From Saksenaea vasiformis B4078 (Eukaryota; Mucoromycota; Mucoromycetes; Mucorales; Saksenaeaceae): 42,785 bases of DNA. Shown here in pieces: positions 1 to 9,726 of the stretch. The stretch is from the NCBI GenBank assembly GCA_000697055.1, contig JNDT01001632.1, positions 1-42,785 on the forward strand, given 5' to 3'. Below the pieces are notes generated by a model that was not told where the DNA came from, made no database searches, and was given only the letters and a program-made list of their open reading frames with translations. The position numbers and the translations under genes were made by a program. Numbering within the stretch: the first letter of the stretch is position 1; each line of letters opens with the position of its first letter.

Positions 1-291
1 GTGCCTACCCATATCGTCACGGTTGACGAGTACCTGTCCTCCCAAATTTGTCCAAGTTGCAATAAGCGGCATTCAAAAAATGCGCAAGAAAAGCCAGATA
101 CTTACGATCAAGCTGGCAAGATCCACGCTGTTCTCATTTGTGAAAAAGCATGTCGAACGGTTTGGTGGAATCGCGATGAAATGGCCGCTGCAAATATCCG
201 TAGTATATTTTTATATATGGCTAGACATAACAATAACCGGCCACCACCATTTCAGCGCCCGTCTGTTAGCGGCGGGAGTTCCTTAACCTAG
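1..291 (+). CDS. Fanzor (TnpB-like) nuclease, last exon, copy A (partial)
   Basis: C-terminal end of a eukaryotic TnpB homologue (Fanzor), 96 codons with the stop at 289-291; the rest of the gene lies left of the window. Visible motifs are VDEY with the probable alternate catalytic Glu, a CPSC knuckle paired with CEKAC to make the OrfB-type zinc ribbon, and WNRD followed by AAANI, which is the RuvC-III Asp motif. The first base of the window equals the first base of the last exon of copy B, so the true reading frame is fed by an upstream exon and GTG at position 1 is not a real start. The sequence is identical to 2204-2494 on the other strand. TnpB/Fanzor proteins are RNA-guided DNA endonucleases. 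Whether this copy is complete cannot be seen here. Confidence 0.85.
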   Translation: MPTHIVTVDEYLSSQICPSCNKRHSKNAQEKPDTYDQAGKIHAVLICEKACRTVWWNRDEMAAANIRSIFLYMARHNNNRPPPFQRPSVSGGSSLT

Positions 292-294
292 TTA
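1..294. repeat. Inverted repeat arm 1 (identical to 2201-2494)
   Basis: The 294 bases from the window edge to GTTA after the stop codon are the exact reverse complement of 2201-2494. Both reading frames I compared translate identically. Similarity stops abruptly after position 294 (TTGATTG here against CCCTTAC in the other arm). The left limit is unknown because it is at the window edge. Confidence 0.95.
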
Positions 295-941
295 TTGATT
301 GTAATACAGAGATTCTTATTTCATATGGGATTACAGAAAATAAAAACAAAAATAAAAAAAGAGGCACAACAAGGCACAATCAGACAAACATAGACTGCAA
401 AGGCCGTCAATGCGTGTGCGTGGCAGCCAGGTGAGAGATGAGATATTCCATTATCACTAGCGTTTATTAGCTTGTTCAAAGGAGTGGGTGATTGCTCTTG
501 ATCCCATAGACTGCCATGCCACATTATAAGATGCCAGTAGCACGATCTTCACGTTAGTCTCTTCGTCAAATTTACTTTTTAACTGGACAAAGAACTGTCA
601 AACTATAACATTCTCTTGCGTAAAGCTACGATGAACCAATCAGAAAAAGAAATAACAATAATCGATAGAAATAGGATGTTTCTCGACTGGTTACGGCCAG
701 TGAATCTATTTGTCAAGATGCTGTCCTCTTGTTTATGCAGAACTCCTCTGACTTGAAGGTCAGACTTAATAGAACCTTACTCCTCATGGAAGTTCCTGCT
801 CATTTTTCCGGAAAAGGAAGTTTGTTGACTTGCCGCTTTGCAGCTCACTCAATTTCCTACCAAAAAGGGCGATGATAAGGACAATCTGTGACTTTGTGGA
901 AGCATTTCGTCTCTTTTCCGCACTTCTTCCTGGAATTGAAA
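295..941. other. Intergenic, upstream of HAD gene
   Basis: No convincing gene. The stretch is AT-rich and holds the 5' flank of the HAD hydrolase gene. The short minus-strand open frame at 321-524 is low-complexity and unsupported. Confidence 0.5.
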
Positions 942-2111
942 ATGACGGCCTCTACTCAGATCCGACTCATAACCTTTGACGCATACAACACGCTATTCAA
1001 GCCGAGAGGTGGACTTTCTGCTCAATATGTAGGTTTCTTCTTCCATCGGGTGTAAGGCGGCCGAAATCCCCAGTTGACATGATTGCATTGCGTTAGGCCC
1101 AGGAAGCAAACAAATTGGGAATCCGGGTATCCAAAGACAGTATCAGTCGCCATTTCGGAAAAGCTTACAGGAAACAAGTCGCTCGAGCGCCGCTCTATGG
1201 ACTCCATCACGGCATGAGCCCTAAGACCTGGTGGGAAGAAGTAGGTGTTACCTGCAAGTACCAGAAGCGATTTAATTTACTGTGTTTTAGCTAGTATATG
1301 AAACCTTTCTCGGCGCTGGAGTTCACAAAAAAGGTACCAATATCCCTGATATAATGGAAGTTAAGCTTGTGTTGGTGTTCTAGTGTTGGATCCAAAGTTT
1401 AGCCGGTTGTTCAATGCGTTGTATCATCGGTTTATGACTGCAGAGGCATATGAAACGTTTCCAGATGTGCAGGGGACATTAGATGATCTAAAATCTCATG
1501 GATTTCACATGGGTATCATTAGCAACTCGGACGAACGGACAAGTAAGAAAAAGAAAATTCGCATGGTGGCATGACCTTTTTAATATCGGCATGTTTTTAT
1601 TATTGCAGTCAGTGTACTCGAAAGTCTGAAGCTGGACCAGTACTTTGATTTTGTGATGCCAAGCAGCCTTGCAGGCTATGAAAAACCGCATGGGAAAATC
1701 TTTGAGAAGGCACTGTGTCTGACGGATGTGCCCATTGAGCCTTCAGAGGCCCTTCATGTCGGAGATGACGAGACCGCGTAAGTAACAAATGACTAAAAAT
1801 GGTCTATTTCTTTAACAACAGCACAGAGATTATCGAGGCGCCTTGGACGCAGGATGGAACGCGATACTTTTGGAACGATGTAAGCCTCTTTTTTTTTCTT
1901 TTTTTACTTTCTGAAATGTGTCATAACGATGTTGCATATAGGTAAATTATCCTATGAGGACTCTGCGCCCTCTCTGTTTACAGACCCAAGGAGCCGATTT
2001 CCGAAAAGTATTCTGACGTTGCAGGACTTGTATCCCTTGGTGCGTTCCCTCAATGCATCCAGTTCAGTGCAGGAAAAAAAGATAGTGACTGCAGTAGACG
2101 CAGCCGGTTAA
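942..2111 (+). CDS. HAD-superfamily hydrolase, HDHD3-like
   Basis: Seven exons: 942-1028, 1097-1240, 1291-1333, 1384-1542, 1609-1777, 1827-1879 and 1942-2111. All introns are GT-AG with consistent phase, giving about 266 aa, close to the 250-aa HDHD3 family size. HAD motif I is FDAYNTL near residue 11, with the nucleophile Asp; the usual second Asp is replaced by Tyr, as in several HDHD3-type proteins. Motif II is SNSDER, motif III contains the Lys of GYEKPHGKIF, and motif IV is HVGDDETADYRGA. The family hydrolyses small phosphorylated substrates; the substrate here is unknown. The ATG at 942 gives a family-typical start directly before motif I. The gene sits between two converging Fanzor 3' ends. 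Confidence 0.88.
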
Positions 2112-2200
2112 GCTTTTACTGTGTAGAAGCACACAATACTTAAACAGGGTAATTCTCTCGGATCTAGTTTAAACTGTACGTTGAGGGGAAATTGTAAGGG

Positions 2201-2494
2201 TAACTAGGTTAAGGAACTCCCGCCGCTAACAGACGGGCGCTGAAATGGTGGTGGCCGGTTATTGTTATGTCTAGCCATATATAAAAATATACTACGGATA
2301 TTTGCAGCGGCCATTTCATCGCGATTCCACCAAACCGTTCGACATGCTTTTTCACAAATGAGAACAGCGTGGATCTTGCCAGCTTGATCGTAAGTATCTG
2401 GCTTTTCTTGCGCATTTTTTGAATGCCGCTTATTGCAACTTGGACAAATTTGGGAGGACAGGTACTCGTCAACCGTGACGATATGGGTAGGCAC
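2201..2494. repeat. Inverted repeat arm 2 (identical to 1-294)
   Basis: Exact reverse complement of 1-294, covering the last exon of Fanzor copy B plus three bases after its stop codon. It is separated from arm 1 by about 1.9 kb holding the complete HAD gene. Confidence 0.95.
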
Positions 2495-5077
2495 CTGTAA
2501 TGCAGTGAAATAGAGTCAACACCTTAAAAAGCGATAGTCAGAGAGTACCTTTTTCCTTGAAGCATCCAGCTTGAGCGCCTTTAGAATTGACTTTGTTGGA
2601 GCAGATATCTTCCCCGTCATTGAACCTGAGAATGCTGCATTTCCATAGGCAATGAGTATCGGCTTCTCTTTATCTTCTTTCCGGTCACTCGGATCAAGGA
2701 ATCGGAATCGCTCGCGAGTTCCATGTTTCTGGACAGACTTCGGAATGTTGTCATTGTATTTTGCGCTTCCGCCCAAAAGTCGTTTAACAACTTCACTCAC
2801 TCCCTTCTGCTTGTTTATATCTGTCTTCCATTTGAGTTTTGCAAATCTATATCGATGAACATTAACTTGACATATTTATTTATACACTTTACCTCATGTC
2901 GCGATCGTAAAACTCAACAATAACTTTATGATGCAGCAGACGATAAGTAATTGAAGAAATCATGTTCTCGATTTTCGCTGTCCTGATTGATGGGATTTTA
3001 TCGATAATTTCCTTTCTCGCAGGCTCTGAATTGAGAAAATGTTTGCGGTATCTGGTGGCATGGTTGAATCCACAGAGGTGGTAGTACTCCCGTGAACTTG
3101 TAGATCTTACTCGATGACTGTCTGTCGCAACTCCGTCTGCGGCCACGAATAGGTCTGTAACGCCGGGGTCAACTCCCCAAACAACCGCGTTGTGCACTAT
3201 GCCACAGAGATCTGCCGGCGTTATCGGCTTGCGGTTGGGATCGTACGGTGGTTTGTGTTTTTTGAATATGAATTCAACGTCGACACCGTTAGTACGGATT
3301 TCATCCCTATTGTACAAAAGCCATTGAGACACGTTGGATAACGACAAAGTATATCACTGCAATTGATACCAGAACTCGACTTTTTCTCCCGATAGACTCT
3401 CCAAAGTAGGGAATCCGATTTTTGCCATGTCAAACAGTTCAAAATACGCTTTGCGTACTTCTTCATTGGTTGAACGATACTTCAACGTCGTGCCTGTCTG
3501 TTTCAGAAGATGCGCAAATGTTGGCTTATCTACCAGGATGTGTCGTACTTGAAAACTGAGGACTGGAAGGAGTGAAAAACGCCTACATCCTTTGGGATCA
3601 GTGTACTTCTGTGGTTTGAAAGAATCGCTTTTTATCGCGGCTACGGTCTCTTCCACAAACTCCTTGAGAAGGATCACTTCTTTTTCTGGAAGTTTTCGGA
3701 GCTTCTTTGGAAGCTTAAGTCCTGTCTGCTTACGGATGGCTTGTCTTATAGCGAACTCAAGACTCCGGATGGATTTATTGGACAAAGGCTCTGTATGCAC
3801 TATCTGTGACAAAGCTTAAATTTTGACCAAACTTGGTAGAGAAATTACCTCTCTGACTTTGCGATGGACGTATGCAGTGGGTACGTATTTCTGGGGCTTC
3901 TCTTCGGTAATGAATACTTTGGCTTCCATCCGCTGGAGGATGTGAAACATCCAAGGCATGTAGATATGGGGTTCAGCGTTCAATTTGTTATCGTCAATTG
4001 CAACATCGCCAAGCTGTGACATTATAGATTTTTGAATGGTTTCGGCTTTACTTCGTAAGCCAGGTTCATCTGGAAGTGCTTTTGGCCAGCGGGATTCGAT
4101 GCCTGCTACCTTGCCGTAGATGTGATTTGCTGTGCTTTCCGTTCTGATACCTTTAGTGACTTAACGTACCGCTCGTCTTCTTCATCTGACAGGACAATTA
4201 ATAGATATTGGGTTGTTTTTTCGCGGAAATTTGATGTAATATGATTTCGAACGTTTTCCTCGTATTGTCTTGCTTCAGTCGAAATTAACGCCATGAGGCC
4301 TTCGCTGTGGAACTCTTCGGGGGTATACGAAGATATGGATTCTTTGAACATGTTGTAAACAGACTTCATCAGCGGAGGAGCATGCGATCCCTGCCCAGCG
4401 ACAAGTGCAAACGCGGAATAGCACAGATCGTGCGTGATTGGAGGCAAGGATTCTTGATTTTGCAAAAGGTGTAAGAAAAAGAAATTTGCGAAGAGCGATC
4501 CGATGTACACGATGTCTCGCGTAACTTTAACAGTCTCTTGTACAGCATTGACGAAATCAGGATTTTTGCAAGTGTTATGTAAGGAGGATTTGATAACAGA
4601 TGTCCGTTTGAACCGTGGCGCGGCTTTCCTTTTCGGTTTATGTTCCTTGCATAACTTGCTTGATGACCTTTGATGAGATGTCTCTCCGCAGGACGGACAC
4701 CGGATACCTTCGCCAGCCGCGATTTTTTCTTGGTTTTTTTGTTCTTGTATATCTTGCCGTGCCTTGAATTTTTCCGTCCTCTTCTCAGAAGCTTTTTCAG
4801 CCTTGACCAGAGCCTTTGATTTTCTTTTACTGCCTGTTGAGGGGCCAGGAACGCAACCTATATCTTCATCGGATTTGCTTGACAGATCTATTTACTTGTA
4901 AGGCACTGGCAAAGAAGTTAACTCATGAAAGGAAACCATACCTTGTTCAACATCGTTATCCGTATGTTTCTCAGTTGAATCTTGAAGTGCTGTCTCAGTG
5001 ATTTGGTTAAAGAAGGAGGTTATCAATGTCTGGTTTTGCGGTAGAGGCTCGTTCTTTATTCTGCGTTTCTTACGCAT
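2204..5077 (-). CDS. Fanzor (eukaryotic TnpB-like) RNA-guided nuclease, copy B
   Basis: Seven exons on the minus strand: 5077-4942, 4887-4151, 4109-3849, 3803-3358, 3306-2893, 2846-2549 and 2494-2204, giving about 860 aa. Introns are 41-54 nt with GT-AG ends. Order of parts: basic patch RKKRR (residues 2-6); PIP-box-like QTLITSFF (16-23); Lys/Glu-rich linker; zinc knuckle with C109, C112, H117, C125 and H128; long middle region; RuvC-I GVDPGVTD with D573; strand ILIAYGNAAF where the canonical RuvC-II Glu is absent; VDEY with alternate E774; zinc ribbon C781/C784 and C811/C815; RuvC-III NRD with D823. Known family role: RNA-guided DNA cleavage by transposon-linked TnpB/Fanzor. Nuclear action is inferred from the basic patch. 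The 41-nt gap at 4110-4150 could be a frameshift rather than an intron. Otherwise the gene looks intact. Confidence 0.87.
5009..5032 (-). other. PIP-box-like motif in Fanzor B N-terminus
   Basis: Codons 16-23 of copy B read QTLITSFF, matching the PCNA-interacting consensus Q-x-x-(I/L/M)-x-x-(F/Y)-(F/Y) at all four positions. A run of basic residues (RKKRR) lies ten residues upstream and could act as a nuclear localisation signal. The match is seen directly; PCNA binding is inference. Confidence 0.55.
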
Positions 5078-5840
5078 GGCTGCAACAGAAAACAGTAAAA
5101 AGAGGTAAGAGGAGAAAGATGAAGAAAGAAGGAAGAGAAGTGTATCTTTTGTGACGTTCTACTTGGTTTCATAAATCGAGTGCACTTGACTTTTTTCATG
5201 TTGAGCATTTTTCTCATCGGCACCCATTTCATCAGTTTGGTATCTTGTCATATATAATTATAGTAACCTTGGCTTTTATTCTTCATCTCGATAGATACTT
5301 TCAGAAGAAGTTAACTTTAGAGCGTAAAAAGTGGTCTTGGCTAAGCAGCAATAAATTGAATCTATAAAATGAAGCAATGAAAGTCTTGTTGCCAGTGCTT
5401 GATCAGTAAGAGGTGTGACTTAAATGATATGTGATAAGAAAAAAATATGTGTCTCAGAGTGGTACATCCTTAAGGAATAGCATTGCCTTGAAAGAAGTTA
5501 TACTGCAGAAAGATATATGACAAGATGACATATAGAAATCACGCCATGCAGATAGTTATACAGTAGATATTCGATATAAGAATATTCGATAAAGGAATAA
5601 CCTCGATATAAGAATAATTTTTCAGGGAACAAATTTGGTAGGCAGTAAATTATTCCAGAACTCGTTATATGATAAGGAATAATTTTTGTGGAAAATTATT
5701 CTTTTATCGAGTAAAGGGTAGTTAATATTATTGGCTCATTTTTTGAAATAATCTGCTATGCTCGTCTGTTTTGAGAGCTTTTGCTGTTGTTCTAAAAGCT
5801 TATTAAGCTTTCTTTTAAGCAGTCGGTCTAGTTGGTAGGA
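5078..5840. repeat. AT-rich flank with pogo-like terminal motifs and hairpin
   Basis: Upstream of Fanzor B. From about 5558 the sequence starts with ACAGTAGATATTCG and repeats short motifs such as CGATATAAGAATA, resembling terminal and subterminal repeats of pogo/Tigger elements. At 5677-5701 there is a perfect hairpin with 10-bp arms (GAATAATTTT/AAAATTATTC) and a 5-nt loop. No matching opposite end was found on the far side. No gene seen. Confidence 0.35.
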
Positions 5841-6101
5841 GATGGTCGTGTCTCATCGGAACGTCCGAAAGTTTAGTAAATGCTGCATGTTCGCAGATCA
5901 CACATCATTTCTTTCAAACGACCCCTTCTAAATAAAATGAGTGCGTCCTCTTTAGAAGCGTTTATGCCAGCGTACAGCGGCAATCATTTCAATCAATCAT
6001 GTTTCTTAGAACATCGGCGGCCGCTCAAATGTTGCATATTTATTCGTCATCTTTTGATTCGGAAAACAATCTCATATCTACAAAACTTCTGGACATTCGC
6101 C
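5841..6101 (+). repeat. Dispersed repeat, copy 1 (relative of 40814-41072)
   Basis: About 260 bp aligning, in reverse orientation, with the interior of the small pogo-like element at 40721-41158. Shared landmarks are GGCGGCCGCTC, TTATTCGTCATCTTT and ATCTACAAAA. An open frame (from 5880) appears in both copies, but a 1-bp indel shifts one copy, so coding conservation is unlikely. It lies about 0.8 kb upstream of Fanzor B and reads away from it, the same relative placement as the other copy has to Fanzor C. Confidence 0.75.
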
Positions 6102-6129
6102 AAAGCTTCTACGGAAAAGGATATATCAG

Positions 6130-7340
6130 AAGTAAGTACCGCAAGAAGAGACTTTTCCAGGCCTTACATTCACAGGAAAAAGAAAATTGAGACGGCTCGA
6201 GAAGAAGCATCTTGCAAGAAGAGCCAGCTGTCGGAAGAAATAACAGAGGGAAAAAATCATTATAAGAATTCATGCAAGAAGCAGCTACCAAGAAGAAGAT
6301 ATGCATAAGAAGAAATCATAGAAAAAGACACATTTCAAGAAGATGCATCGCAAGAAAAAAAATCGCAAGAAACATCGAAAAAAGGCTGTAGGAAGAAATA
6401 ATAGAGAAAAAAATTGTAAGAGTTCATGCAAAAAGAAACGTCTGTAAAACGAAGTCAACATAAAAAGAGATACATCCACATGCAAATTTCATGGCAAAAG
6501 AAAAGAAAAACATACTCGCAAGAGAAGGATAGCAAGAGAAAGTGTTACAAGAATTGTGCGAGAAGAAACATATGTCAGGAAAGATGTGCAAAAAAGAAGC
6601 GTTTCAAAAAGGTGCATTACAGAAAGAACATTGCAAGAAGAAACATTGCAAGAATGCTCTATGCAAAACGCGCCATTGAAATAAACAGAACAGAATGACA
6701 GCATTGTGGGGAATCATCATAAGAAACGTCCACCATGATAAATTTGCAAGAGAACCTATCAAAAGGAAGAAATATTGAAAGAAGACAACATTGAAAGACC
6801 TTTATGAAGGAAATATGCAAAAAATTCGCAAGAATCATTTTCAAGAAAATTTATCCTCAAGAACTAACTCAAAGATTAATAATCTTCAAGAAGCAATATC
6901 CTCGAGAAGAGACTTTTGCGAGAAGAAACGTCCTCATGAAGCGATTTCCTCAAGAAGAAATGTCGTCAAGAAATGACATCCTCAAGAGGCGATGTGCTCA
7001 AGAAGCGATATGCTCAAGAAGTGACATCCTCGAGAAGCAATATCCTCGAGAAGAGACTTTCTCGAGAAGGGAGTGTCTTCAAGAAGCGACTCCCTCAAAG
7101 ATCGGTATCCTCAAAAATTGACATTCTCAAGAAACAATGTCCTCAAGAAGAAATGTCCTCGCGAAGCGACATCATCAAGAAGTAATACTCTCAATAAACG
7201 ACGTTCTCTGGAAGAATTATTCTTGTTAAGCAGTGTCCTCAAGTAGCGGTGTCCTCAAGAAGCAATGCCCTCAAGAAGAAATGTCTTCAAGTTGCAGGGT
7301 CCTCAATGAGCGATGACCTTAAAAAGAAAGCATCGCAAGA
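6130..7340. repeat. Degenerate 16-bp minisatellite (CTCAAGAAGNNATNTC)
   Basis: A 1.2-kb purine-rich tract built from a decayed 16-bp unit. It is clearest from about 6965 to 7200, where successive units read CTCAAGAAGCGATATG, CTCAAGAAGTGACATC, CTCGAGAAGCAATATC and so on. The left part (6130-6800) is older and more scrambled, with a longer higher-order duplication of roughly 140 bp (GGAAGAAATAA with following text near 6232 and 6391). Because 16 is not a multiple of 3, the frames crossing it rotate and are not genes. Confidence 0.85.
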
Positions 7341-7819
7341 AGACTCATCCAAAAAAAAAAGAAACACATTGCAAGACGAAGGCATGTAGTCAAAAGAAGG
7401 ATAACTGTTCGCAAGACGCGAAGCCATAAAGAAGACATGTAGAGAAACAGGCACTTTCAGAATGGTAACAAAAAGTACTTCCAATTGATACGTGGCTTCT
7501 CACTGATTGTAGGTATTGAGCAGATCAGCACTGCCACAGTATTTGCTGATACAGTCTTTCGCGTGTTCCTGGGGGAGACACCCAGACCCCCCAAGATTGC
7601 TATATGCTCGGCCCTTTGGGCCTCGCGACAACCAATGACAGCCGATGGTCAGATTCAGTTTCAGTGGGGTGGAAGCCAATGAGAGAAAAATAGGGATTAT
7701 CGTGAAGCCAATAGTATATTTGAAAAGTAAAATTTTCAGCCATGAATAAATTGTAAGGGTAATGCAGCTATACAAAAGAAAGAAAGGGGAAAGAAGTGGG
7801 GAAAATGAGGGTATGTTGT

Positions 7820-9726
7820 TTAAGCGGTCTTGTTAGGGACGTGCATGTCTTCCGGAGACTCAGCCGCGTCTTGTTTCTTTTCACTAGAATCTTGAGATAA
7901 AAAAAATAGGATGTCAGAAAGAATGAAAACTGTAACTGTTCCATTTTACCATCTGCTGTGGAAGAAGTTGCTGTCAGTTGATCTTCCTCTTCCTCTTTGA
8001 AGCCAAAGGATGTAATTGGAATGGAAACAAGTAATGGCAGGACAGAAACGCAGACCATGACAATGGATACAGTGTTCATTACTTCCGCATAAGCCGCAAT
8101 AACGCCATCCAGTTGTTCTTTTGGCAGGGATCGGGTGTAGATGATGGATTTGACAATTTTCTGGTAATCATACGTGCCTGGGATGTGTCTAGCAAAGGCG
8201 GCCGGAATCAGTGAATTCCAGATGGATCCTGCAATAGCGGAGCCGATACTAGTTGCGACGGATTGACCCAGTTGCAGCAAGGCTGTGGCGATGGCAAGAT
8301 CTTTGCGGGGAACGGTGCTTTGTACACCTACCATCAAAGGGATATGCATCATTCCCGCTCCAATACCGGTGATGATCTGGGAGATGGCGAGAAAAGCATT
8401 GGACGCAGTAGGTCGTCGAGCTGGGATCATCAGTCCCATGCCTAAAATGATAATAGCACAACCAGAGAGCACAATGGGTCTCCAGCGGCGGGGAAACTTC
8501 ATTGCGTATCCAGCGATGATCTGGAAGCCAATAAAGGTCACATTATAACCTCTTTCAAGGTAAGTGGCCTCTTTTGGTGTGACACCGCGGGTGACTTGAA
8601 GATAAGTCAAGAAATATTGGAACATAATCATAGAAACCAAGGCTTTCTTGATGGATAAGGAAAGGACACCCAGAAGAGGTGTTAAGGACTTCCAGCTGGT
8701 AATGGGGATAATGGACTTCTCGCTGAACTTCCATTCCCAGATAACGAATAAAATGAGTGATACCACGCCCGCAACCAAGGTACCAATTGTAAGTCCTTTG
8801 CTAACCATGAATTCTTTTGTGTTCACAGCAAATAACACTTACTGCTTCCCCATCCACCCCAACTTGTTCGCGCAAGAATTAAAGGAAGAAGAATCAAACA
8901 CAGGGCAGCAACAAGGAAAAGGCTACCAATCACGTCGATTTCTACGATCAGCCAATGGATCTTTTGGAAAATGTTCTTGGATTCCAATGGATTCTGCTTT
9001 TCTTCAATAGGAGGTAGTTCATTGACTTTGCGTTCTTTTCGTTTGCGCTTGGCTTCGATTTGAGAATACCACAATCCAGCCAGAAGCGGGGCACTAGTGC
9101 CCACGACCATGATAGGAATCATACCGTAACCCCAACGCCATTGGCCTTGCTGAAGCAGTTCCTGAGCAACGGCACCTGCAGCAAAAATATTGATGATCTC
9201 AGGGAGATTGTAAAGCGCTTGATACACGCCGCGGTTTGAAACTTGCGTCATGTCTAGAACAATTATCCAAGGTGTCAACGACACGGACAATGGAGTTCAT
9301 CCACTTCTTTTTTACCTCCAATGACAATTGGTGCAAGGACTGCTGTGCCTGAGAATCCAAACGCATACACAACCTGACCTCCCTGCAGAAATAAACAAAT
9401 TCAGAATCACGTTACCACAAAGTGACATGTACACGTACAACAAGCGTTTCGTAGGTTTTTGCAGTAGCCATGATGGTAAATGATACCGCGAAGAACAAGA
9501 TTGCGACGGTGAATGCCTCGGCTCTTCCTGTCATATCCGATAGTTTGGAATAGACGGGGAGGAGCACCGTTTCCAGGATACTGAGGATGGTAGCAAGGAT
9601 ACCGGATGCATTATTGGCAGCGAGAATACTAGTGACTGTTGGTGTGATGGTATAGACAAGGTTGTTTTCCCAAGTAATCGAGAAGTATAATAAAACGAGA
9701 CTGAAGACAGCCGTCAGCTTCACCAT
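7820..9726 (-). CDS. MFS transporter, siderophore-iron transporter-like
   Basis: Five exons: 9726-9439, 9382-9316, 9253-8843, 8795-7950 and 7890-7820, giving about 560 aa with many hydrophobic segments, close to the 550-640 aa, 14-helix DHA2/SIT family. Family marks are KLSDMTGR (MFS motif A), the GGQVVYAFGFSG segment, DMTQVSNRG after it, and WRWGYGMIP. The large central hydrophilic loop is Lys/Arg/Glu-rich and the C-tail is acidic. SIT proteins import ferric siderophores across fungal membranes; the substrate here is not shown. The start is uncertain. The ATG at 9726 begins almost at the first helix, without the usual N-terminal cytoplasmic tail. An in-frame TGA lies two codons upstream (9730-9732), with an open but ATG-less frame beyond it to about 9885. 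Confidence 0.8.

Noticed and set aside
2138..2150. 13-bp match (ACTTAAACAGGGT) to the right end of the pogo-like element at 41139-41151
   Set aside because: Too short and isolated to call an element end; could be chance in AT-rich DNA.
3354..3356. TGA inside the Fanzor B reading frame
   Set aside because: It lies within a 51-nt GT-AG intron (3307-3357) whose removal keeps phase; copy C has an intron at the same place.
5880..6308. 142-codon open frame in the dispersed repeat
   Set aside because: The related copy near 40811-41071 has a 1-bp indel that shifts its frame relative to this one, and the right part is minisatellite.
6965..7200. Regular repeats that might look like a CRISPR array
   Set aside because: Units are contiguous 16-mers without spacers, in a eukaryotic genome; this is a minisatellite.
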